From positions 1 to 6,506 of the forward strand of contig DAOWNP010000144.1 of assembly GCA_030642545.1 (NCBI GenBank): a stretch of DNA of 6,506 nt. Reading direction: 5' to 3'. A program made the position numbers and the translations under genes. Below the pieces are notes generated by a model. The model worked only from the letters and a program-made list of their open reading frames with translations, did not search any database and had not been told where the DNA came from. This stretch comes from Desulfobacteraceae bacterium (GTDB lineage Bacteria > Desulfobacterota > Desulfobacteria > Desulfobacterales > DAOWNP01). Positions 1-4,141 of the stretch are shown piece by piece (position 1 is the first letter of the stretch; each line of letters starts with the position of its first letter).

Positions 1-83
1 ATAAACTCCTACGGGCGGAAAAAGCAATTAAACTTCCCGTATTTTGTCTATTTTGTTTCCTGCAATTTCCTAATTAGACACTA
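1..83 (-). mobile_element. Possible end of an insertion sequence lying to the left of the window
   Basis: Read on the minus strand, this stretch begins near position 83 with TAGTGTCTAATTAGG and runs toward the left edge, where TAGGAGTTTAT sits on the last bases. AGGAG is a strong ribosome-binding site, so a minus-strand gene could start just outside the window. A TGTC-starting terminus followed by a short leader and an SD is how several IS families look. I see no transposase sequence, no partner end and no target duplication here, so this is a weak inference. A chance AT-rich spacer with an unrelated gene start to the left is equally possible. Confidence 0.25.
10..45. terminator. Weak terminator-like hairpin
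   Basis: TACGGG (10-15) and CCCGTA (36-41) are perfect 6-bp inverted arms around a 20-base loop, followed on the plus strand by TTTTG. The loop is long and the T-run short, so at best this is a weak intrinsic terminator for a gene entering from the left on the plus strand; it could also be chance. Confidence 0.2.
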
Positions 84-94
84 CTGATTAACAA

Positions 95-122
95 TAACAA
101 ATTATTTAAAAATAGTTTGTTA
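95..122. repeat. 28-base near-perfect palindrome / hairpin
   Basis: TAACAAA (95-101) pairs with TTTGTTA (116-122), and TATTT (103-107) pairs with AAATA (110-114), leaving only a two-base centre. The single T102-G115 mismatch in DNA is a U-G pair in RNA, so a plus-strand transcript would form a continuous 13-bp stem. No T-tract follows, so it does not look like a terminator. It lies about 50 bases upstream of the toxin-antitoxin promoter and could be a protein-binding site or an insertion remnant. Confidence 0.5.
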
Positions 123-169
123 CTTAGAAGGTATAAAACAAGAATTTTATTAATCTGGAAAAATATGTA

Positions 170-197
170 TTGACAAAGTTATCCGAAATGATAACAT
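170..197 (+). promoter_or_regulatory. Promoter of the toxin-antitoxin locus
   Basis: A perfect -35 TTGACA (170-175) is followed after 16 bases by TAACAT (192-197), a 4/6 match to the -10 consensus. TG at 189-190 sits in the extended -10 position and strengthens the call. The predicted transcription start is close to 204, which is the A of the toxin ATG, so the message would have almost no 5' leader. Confidence 0.6.
178..195. promoter_or_regulatory. Palindromic operator, probable antitoxin binding site
   Basis: GTTATC (178-183) and GATAAC (190-195) are perfect inverted 6-bp arms separated by six bases, placed between the -35 and -10 elements and overlapping the latter. Antitoxins of the HigA/Xre type normally bind such palindromes through their helix-turn-helix and repress their own operon. 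A protein bound here would block RNA polymerase. The link to this antitoxin is inferred from position and family behaviour. Confidence 0.6.
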
Positions 198-203
198 TCA
201 ATA

Positions 204-528
204 ATGAAATGGCAAATAACATTTTTCAATCATAAAGTGGAAAAAGAAACACTCTCTTTCCCAAAGGGAATTTTAGCTAACTTTCTACATATAGCTGAAA
301 TGATAGAAGAGTTTGGTCCTGCTTTAGGAGCACCATACACTAAAGCCATTGGAAAGGGGCTTTAGTGAAATAAGAGCGAAAGGACAAGAAGGAATTGGCA
401 GATCATTCTTTTGTACTCTTAAAGGTAAAGAGGTGATTGTATTACATTCATTTATAAAAAAATCTCAGAAAACTCTCAAAAAAGAAATGAAAATAGCTCA
501 AAAAAGACTCAATGAGGTTAAAGCATGA
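204..528 (+). pseudogene. higB: HigB/RelE-type toxin (phage Gp49-like family), reading frame broken by one base
   Basis: The ATG at 204 opens a frame starting MKWQITFFNHKVEKE, continuing through a FPKGIL segment and an EEFGP-LG-P segment to GKGL, where TAG at 363-365 stops it after 53 codons. One base further on, from 367, the other frame continues EIRAKGQEGIGRSFF and then a VIVLHSFIKKSQKT segment, the hallmark C-terminal part of this ribosome-dependent mRNA-interferase family, and ends with TGA at 526-528. Dropping one T from CTTTAGT joins the halves as GKGL-S-EIRAKG, giving about 107 residues, the usual full length. No SD precedes the ATG and the predicted transcript start coincides with it, so translation may be leaderless. 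The stop overlaps the antitoxin start as ATGA. Most likely a frameshifted, inactive toxin; programmed +1 frameshifting at CTT-TAG and sequencing error are the alternatives. Confidence 0.8.
514..517 (+). promoter_or_regulatory. Ribosome-binding site of the antitoxin
   Basis: GAGG ends seven bases before the ATG at 525. It lies inside the 3' end of the toxin frame and fixes the antitoxin start. The contrast with the toxin start, which has no SD, would favour antitoxin synthesis from the shared message. Confidence 0.6.
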
Positions 529-815
529 GGTCAACATTAAAAGAATTAAAAAAAAAGGCATTGGCAAATCCAGATGTTGCCAAAGAATATTACAATCTTG
601 CTCCAGCTTATACTCTGAGAAAACAATTAATAAAAATTCGTAAAGATGCGGGTTTTACCCAAGAAGAGCTTGCTGAAATTTTACATACAAAAAAAAGTAA
701 TATTTCAAGGCTGGAAAATGTGAATTCAAAAATATCTCCCAAGATTTCAACCATTGAGCAATATGCAAAAGCTGTAGGGTATAAGCTTGAAATTAGTTTT
801 GTTCCTCATCCATAG
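525..815 (+). CDS. higA: HigA-type antitoxin, Xre-family helix-turn-helix protein
   Basis: This 96-residue protein is the expected antitoxin for the toxin frame just upstream; toxin-first order is characteristic of HigBA loci. Residues about 31-90 form a Cro/C1-type helix-turn-helix domain: LRKQLIKIRKDAGFTQEELA, then the recognition-helix segment TKKSNISRLEN, and then an ISTIEQYAKAVGYKLEI tail. The charged N-terminal 30 residues (STLKELKKKALANPDVAKEY) resemble the helix that this family places ahead of the domain. The frame is complete with its own SD and shares four bases (ATGA) with the toxin stop, so expression is translationally coupled in an intact locus. It probably neutralises the toxin and represses the promoter at 170-197 via the palindrome there. 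If the toxin really is dead, this is an orphan antitoxin that could still act as a repressor or protect against related toxins. Confidence 0.88.
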   Translation: MRSTLKELKKKALANPDVAKEYYNLAPAYTLRKQLIKIRKDAGFTQEELAEILHTKKSNISRLENVNSKISPKISTIEQYAKAVGYKLEISFVPHP

Positions 816-900
816 CCCTAAGGTACTTAAGGAATAAACTTGTTTTTGAATAATTTGTTACTGTTAAGATTGGGTTCTACTATGGCAGAATGGAACGCTG

Positions 901-944
901 TCGACAGGCTGTTACAAAACGCTAATTTATCCAATTTCTGCGTT
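901..944 (-). repeat. Dispersed repeat, copy 1 (inverted relative to 6136-6179)
   Basis: Read on the minus strand this is AACGCAGAAATTGGATAAAT followed by TAGCGTTTTG, a variable five bases and GCCTGTCGA. The plus strand at 6136-6179 reads almost the same: an AACGC start, TTGGATAAATTA in the middle, GTTTTG, then GCCTGTCGA at the end, with only small differences and an indel. The match is too long and specific for chance, so both belong to one repeat family and lie in inverted orientation on either side of the argS-gatA operon. Confidence 0.65.
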
Positions 945-1047
945 AAAAAATAAATTTAATCCTCGGAAGACAACGGGTATGCCTGTGGTTAAATTGATTT
1001 TTTGCCTTGAACTTGAAGAAAATTTCATTCCGCAGGCAACCTGTCGA
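901..1047. repeat. Imperfect palindromic block, MITE-like
   Basis: The outer arms TCGACAGGCT (901-910) and AACCTGTCGA (1038-1047) match at 9 of 10 positions. An inner pair, AAAAAATAAATTTAATCC (945-962) and GGTTAAATTGATTTTTT (987-1003), matches almost perfectly with one mismatch and one bulge. The stretches between the arms are only weakly complementary. The size (about 150 bp), the paired termini and the shared left arm with the repeat at 6136-6179 fit a decayed miniature inverted-repeat element; no coding content and no transposase are seen. Confidence 0.5.
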
Positions 1048-1167
1048 ACCATAAGCTAACAAAAAAGTAAATGGACTCGGATAAGGAACGACGTGGGTGA
1101 AATAACTGCCAAAAATAGTGTATAGATTTAAAATTAGGAATGTTTGGGCTTGGTTATAAGAAACGTT

Positions 1168-1260
1168 CAAAGCGTAATCTATAATAAAATTTGAAATCTC
1201 TGAAACTCGTTTCGCTCAAACAGTTAGAGATTTTAAAATTTCACCATAGCATACGCTTTG
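1168..1260 (-). repeat. Long imperfect hairpin with ~40-base arms
   Basis: The left arm (1168-1207, beginning CAAAGCGTA) and right arm (1222-1260, ending TACGCTTTG) are complementary at roughly four positions in five, with a 14-base loop containing CGTTTCGCTC. Three mismatches are A opposite C on the plus strand, which become U-G pairs in a minus-strand RNA, so the fold is better on the minus strand. It lies about 90 bases beyond the stop of the last minus-strand gene and could be a 3'-end RNA structure or a dispersed palindromic repeat. Confidence 0.6.
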
Positions 1261-1310
1261 ACATTTTATGACCGATGTTATGAACAACCCCGAATGTTTT
1301 ACTTGAAAAC

Positions 1311-1343
1311 TCAAAAGCTGATGGCACAAGCTTGCTCTTTTGA
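1311..1343 (-). terminator. Hairpin just after the last gene of the argS-gatA operon
   Basis: TCAAAAG (1311-1317) and CTTTTGA (1337-1343) are perfect inverted arms, with further pairing outside (AAC/GTT) and AGC/GCT inside. On the minus strand the hairpin starts within a few bases of the stop at 1347 and is followed by a short T-run (GAGTTTTC). It is a reasonable but weak intrinsic terminator for the minus-strand operon. Confidence 0.4.
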
Positions 1344-1346
1344 TAG

Positions 1347-1553
1347 TTAAGACCTGTTCTTTAGAAGTTCCTTGTTGACAGGGTTATCTTTAAAAAAACG
1401 CATAAGAAATTCAGAGTCATTTGGAGGTAAATCAAATCTTAAACATGCTTTATTAATAAGTATATTTAATGATATTTTTGTGTTATTGGTTTTTTCTTCT
1501 GATATCCATGTTATTGCGTTTTTTAAATCTTCACCTTGTGGAAAAATACTCAT
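1347..1553 (-). CDS. Small conserved-looking protein of unknown function downstream of gatA
   Basis: A 68-residue protein starting MSIFPQGEDLKNAITWISEE. The start is well supported: AAGGAG (1561-1566 on the complementary strand) ends seven bases before the ATG, and the gene begins 22 bases after the gatA stop, so it is very probably translated as the last gene of the operon. It has no signal peptide, no membrane segment and no cysteine pairs. The pattern is a short N-terminal motif, a helix (DLKNAITWISEEK), a second helix (ISLNILINKACLRFDL) and a PPNDSEFLMRFF segment, suggesting a compact helical fold. I do not recognise a characterised family; a role in translation can only be guessed from its position. 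The plus-strand frame over the same bases has no comparable SD. Confidence 0.7.
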   Translation of the reverse strand: MSIFPQGEDLKNAITWISEEKTNNTKISLNILINKACLRFDLPPNDSEFLMRFFKDNPVNKELLKNRS

Positions 1554-1575
1554 TTAAAGACTCCTTAAAAAATTA

Positions 1576-3036
1576 TTATAAAGCCGGTTTTTTTGTATGA
1601 TAATCTGTTGCCTGTTCAAATTTGTATGCAGCATTTAATATTTTTTCTTCCATAAAATGGTTTCCCTGTATCTGGAGTCCTATGGGAAGGTTTTCAGATG
1701 AAAAACCGCATGGCACAGATATACCTGTAATACCTGCCATATTGGCTGAGAGAGTAAATATGTCAGATAGATACATTAAAAGCGGGTCGTGGTTTTTTTC
1801 TCCTATCTCAAAAGCTGCAGAGGGTGTAACAGGAGATATGAGAAAATCACATTTTTCAAAAGCATTTTTATAATCTTGTATAATTAATGTTCTTATCTGG
1901 GATGCTTTTTTATAATATGCATCGTAATATCCCGCAGAAAGTGCATAGGTACCCAAAAGTATTCTTCTTTTTACTTCATCTCCAAAACCTTTTGATCTCG
2001 TGCTTTTATACATCTCGATCAGATCTGTCTTATCTGTGTCTCTAAAGCCGTATTTCACTCCGTCAAATCGTGCCAGATTTGAGCTGGCTTCAGATGTAGC
2101 TACAACATAATATGCAGCCACAGCATATTTCATATGTGGTAGAGAAACAGATTCGCATGTGGCTCCGAGGCTTTTAAATATTTCGGCTGCATCGGCTATT
2201 TTTTTTGATATTTCAGGGTCAATACCTTCGAGTTCATTGTTTTCTCTGGGAATTCCTACAACAATCCCTTTTAAATCTTTTTTTAAAGACTTTGTAAAGT
2301 CTACAGTATTTTGTTTAACTGATGTTGAGTCTTTTGGGTCATAGCCTGAGATTGCATTTAAAAGTATAGCACAATCTGTTACATTGGAGGTTATAGGACC
2401 TATCTGGTCAAGAGAGGATGCAAAAGCTATAAGCCCGAATCTTGAAACTCTGCCGTAGGTAGGTTTTAAACCTACAACTCCACAATGAGATGCAGGTTGT
2501 CTTATGGATCCTCCTGTATCAGAACCTAATGATCCCAGACACATAGAAGCTGCAACAGATGCAGCAGAGCCTCCGCTTGATCCCCCTGGAATCATTTTTA
2601 GATTCCAGGGGTTGTGGGTAGTTTTGAATCCTGAATTTTCAGTGGAAGAACCCATGGCAAATTCGTCCATGTTTACCTTGCCGGTTATTACAGCACCTGC
2701 ATTTTTAAGTTTTTTTATTACAGTTGCATCATATGGAGGTATAAAATTTTCCAGGATTTTAGATGCACAAGTGGTTTTTATATTTTTTGTACAGATAAGA
2801 TCTTTGATTGAAAGAGGAATACCTGTTAAAGGAGTTATATTGCCTGATGCTATTGCTTGATCTGCCTTTTCAGCTTCTATTAAGGCATTTTCGCCTGTTA
2901 TTGTAATATATGCGTTAATATCTTTTTCAACTGCACTAATTCTATCCAAAACAGCACGGGTCAACTCTTTTGAGGAGATCTCTTTTTTTTTCAAAAGAGT
3001 GTGTGCTTCAGAAATTGTAAGTGTATGTAGCTGCAT
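1576..3036 (-). CDS. gatA: Aspartyl/glutamyl-tRNA(Asn/Gln) amidotransferase subunit A
   Basis: GatA is the glutaminase subunit of GatCAB. It releases ammonia from glutamine and passes it to GatB, which amidates Glu-tRNA(Gln) or Asp-tRNA(Asn) in the cytoplasm. The 486-residue length is normal. The amidase-signature Ser-cisSer-Lys triad is visible and intact: K78 in PLSIKDL, S153 in GGSSGGS and nucleophile S177 in GSDTGGSIRQPA, matching the spacing of known GatA enzymes. The glutamine-site region TSEASSNLARFDGVKYG (residues 314-330) is also present, and the C-terminus ends with the usual PIGLQIQG segment. The start at 3036 has an AGGA ten bases upstream and lies 27 bases after gatC, consistent with co-expression. 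gatB does not follow; a small unknown gene does, so the third subunit must be encoded elsewhere. Confidence 0.97.
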   Translation of the reverse strand: MQLHTLTISEAHTLLKKKEISSKELTRAVLDRISAVEKDINAYITITGENALIEAEKADQAIASGNITPLTGIPLSIKDLICTKNIKTTCASKILENFIPPYDATVIKKLKNAGAVITGKVNMDEFAMGSSTENSGFKTTHNPWNLKMIPGGSSGGSAASVAASMCLGSLGSDTGGSIRQPASHCGVVGLKPTYGRVSRFGLIAFASSLDQIGPITSNVTDCAILLNAISGYDPKDSTSVKQNTVDFTKSLKKDLKGIVVGIPRENNELEGIDPEISKKIADAAEIFKSLGATCESVSLPHMKYAVAAYYVVATSEASSNLARFDGVKYGFRDTDKTDLIEMYKSTRSKGFGDEVKRRILLGTYALSAGYYDAYYKKASQIRTLIIQDYKNAFEKCDFLISPVTPSAAFEIGEKNHDPLLMYLSDIFTLSANMAGITGISVPCGFSSENLPIGLQIQGNHFMEEKILNAAYKFEQATDYHTKKPAL

Positions 3037-3063
3037 TATTTTAATTTCCTGAGTCTATAAGAT

Positions 3064-3363
3064 CTATAATATTTTTGGAACTGAAAAACATCGGTCTTCT
3101 TTTTTGGGAGCATTTAAAAGGGCTGTTTTATTACTGACAGATTCTTTTAAAATGTCATCTCTTAATACATTTGAAAGCGATATGGTATTAAAAGTTGGCT
3201 CAACATTATCTGTGTCTGCTTTGCTTAAAATATCAATGTATTCTATTATTTTTTCAAAGTGAGAACAAAAGCTGTCAAGAGAGTTGTTATCTATATCAAG
3301 TCTTGACAGGTTTGCCACATTTATTACTTTGTCTTTGGTTATTTTATTTTTGCTTGTTTCCAT
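3064..3363 (-). CDS. gatC: Aspartyl/glutamyl-tRNA(Asn/Gln) amidotransferase subunit C
   Basis: GatC is the small subunit that wraps around the GatA-GatB interface and is needed for a stable, active GatCAB complex. From the Met at 3363 it is 99 residues, the family's usual size. Visible features are the N-terminal helix with VINVANLSRLDID, the helix FEKIIEYIDILSKADTDNVEPTFN (the region with the conserved V-P-T), then LRDD and a C-terminal DRCFSVPKIL. A longer frame begins at 3420, but its extra 19 residues (MEFILLIYSKKH...) overlap the end of the upstream SPOR gene and do not look like GatC. The Met at 3363 has AGGA seven bases upstream (3371-3374), so I choose it. The gap to the SPOR gene is then 31 bases and to gatA 27 bases, a normal operon spacing. 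Confidence 0.93.
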   Translation of the reverse strand: METSKNKITKDKVINVANLSRLDIDNNSLDSFCSHFEKIIEYIDILSKADTDNVEPTFNTISLSNVLRDDILKESVSNKTALLNAPKKEDRCFSVPKIL

Positions 3364-3394
3364 TAAAACATCCTTTAATAGTGTATGTTTTTTG

Positions 3395-4045
3395 CTATAA
3401 ATTAACAGTATAAATTCCACTGTATTCTTTTTTAAGCTTTTTTACTATATTATTTGAGTTTTTTTGTTTTTTGTATGGTCCTATTCTCACTCTTTTAAGG
3501 TTTGTGACAGAAAAGCTGATATATGCTGGATACCCTTTTTTCAATAACCTGGTAACTAATTTGTTTGCTGTATTGATGTTTTTATATGCTGCTATCTGAA
3601 CACAAAAGCTGCCCGGTTTTTCTGTTTTGTTTACAGGTTTTATGAAAGGTTTTTGTTTTTTTTTCAAAACCTCTGTATTTTTTTTCTGTATTTTTGTTTT
3701 TATATTTTTTTTGTTTTTATATTTTTTTTCTTTATGAATACTATCAATCTGAGTATCAGGGCTGTGTATGCTTATTTCCTGTTTGATAATATTATCATTG
3801 TAAAGCTTTTTGTAAATAAGATCACTTGCTGCGGTCTTAAGTTTTTCAAGTTTTTTGTCAAGCTTGTTTATGTCAAATTTTATGGGAATTGTTTCTCTGC
3901 CCACCATTATGCCTATAAAAAAAGTTATGGATGTAAACAAGAGAAAAGAAAAAAGAATAGTAAAAAAAGACGTTTTTGTTAAATCAAAGATAGATTTATT
4001 TAAATCCGGCTCTATTTTTTTTTGTTTAAGTTTGCTTCTACGCAT
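3395..4045 (-). CDS. Membrane-anchored SPOR-domain protein
   Basis: A 216-residue single-pass inner-membrane protein. A basic N-terminus (MRRSKLKQKK) precedes a hydrophobic helix at about residues 26-48 ending GIMVGR, giving an N-in topology with the rest outside the cytoplasm. Residues 50-75 can form a short helix, and 104-143 are an extremely Lys-rich, low-complexity linker. Residues 145-216 are a SPOR domain (SFCVQIAAYKNINTANKLVTRLLKKGYPAYI, then LKRVRIGPYKKQKNSNNIVKKL), the fold that binds denuded septal peptidoglycan. By analogy with DedD/FtsN-like proteins it probably works in cell division or septal wall remodelling; the exact ortholog is unclear. The start has GGAG six bases upstream. 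It sits between argS and gatC, 96 bases after argS. The coding strand has several A-runs of 8-9 bases, mainly in the linker. Confidence 0.88.
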   Translation of the reverse strand: MRRSKLKQKKIEPDLNKSIFDLTKTSFFTILFSFLLFTSITFFIGIMVGRETIPIKFDINKLDKKLEKLKTAASDLIYKKLYNDNIIKQEISIHSPDTQIDSIHKEKKYKNKKNIKTKIQKKNTEVLKKKQKPFIKPVNKTEKPGSFCVQIAAYKNINTANKLVTRLLKKGYPAYISFSVTNLKRVRIGPYKKQKNSNNIVKKLKKEYSGIYTVNL

Positions 4046-4060
4046 TAACAGCTCCGCTGT
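4046..4060 (-). promoter_or_regulatory. Ribosome-binding site of the SPOR gene inside a small hairpin
   Basis: The SD GGAG (4052-4055 on the complementary strand) lies in ACAGC-GGA-GCTGT (4048-4060), a perfect 5-bp inverted repeat around a 3-base loop. In the minus-strand message this would partly sequester the SD. Such a small stem may be chance, but it could lower translation of this gene relative to its neighbours. Confidence 0.35.
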
Positions 4061-4141
4061 AAAACAATAAATTTATAAAATGAATTTTTACACGGTATTT
4101 CCTGATTTTTTAAAAAGATATCCTGCTATTATTTGATTGTG

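Larger units (their letters stand above)
816..1346. other. Gene-free, repeat-rich stretch between the convergent antitoxin gene and gatA operon
   Basis: No convincing coding frame is present. The only long frame (minus strand, 943-1170) needs a TTG start, has no SD and no internal Met. The stretch holds a 10-bp palindrome CTGTCGACAG (898-907), a palindromic block (901-1047), a long hairpin (1168-1260) and a terminator-like hairpin (1311-1343). Such a pile-up suggests remnants of non-autonomous mobile or repeat elements. Confidence 0.55.

Noticed and set aside
817..832. CCTAAGGTACTTAAGG after the antitoxin stop as a terminator
   Set aside because: The arms need a bulge, pair only a few bases and are not followed directly by a T-run.
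1037..1053. Minus-strand GGTTCGA as a tRNA T-arm
   Set aside because: No anticodon arm, acceptor stem or other cloverleaf parts can be found around it; it belongs to the palindromic block.
943..1170. 75-codon minus-strand frame in the repeat-rich region
   Set aside because: It starts only with TTG, has no Met and no SD, and runs straight through the palindromic block 945-1003, so it is most likely repeat DNA that happens to be open.
1372..1557. Plus-strand frame opposite the 68-residue gene
   Set aside because: It is the complement of a frame with a strong SD and operon context, and itself has no ribosome-binding site.
2504..2860. 118-codon plus-strand frame inside gatA
   Set aside because: Complementary shadow of the conserved amidase core; no independent start signal.
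3364..3420. Longer gatC start giving a 118-residue protein
   Set aside because: The extra 19 residues overlap the SPOR gene, do not resemble GatC, and the Met at 3363 has a well-placed AGGA; 99 residues is the family's normal size.
3653..3982. Phe-rich plus-strand frame opposite the SPOR gene, looking like a membrane protein
   Set aside because: The hydrophobic look comes from T-runs complementary to the Lys-rich linker; the SPOR domain on the minus strand explains the region.
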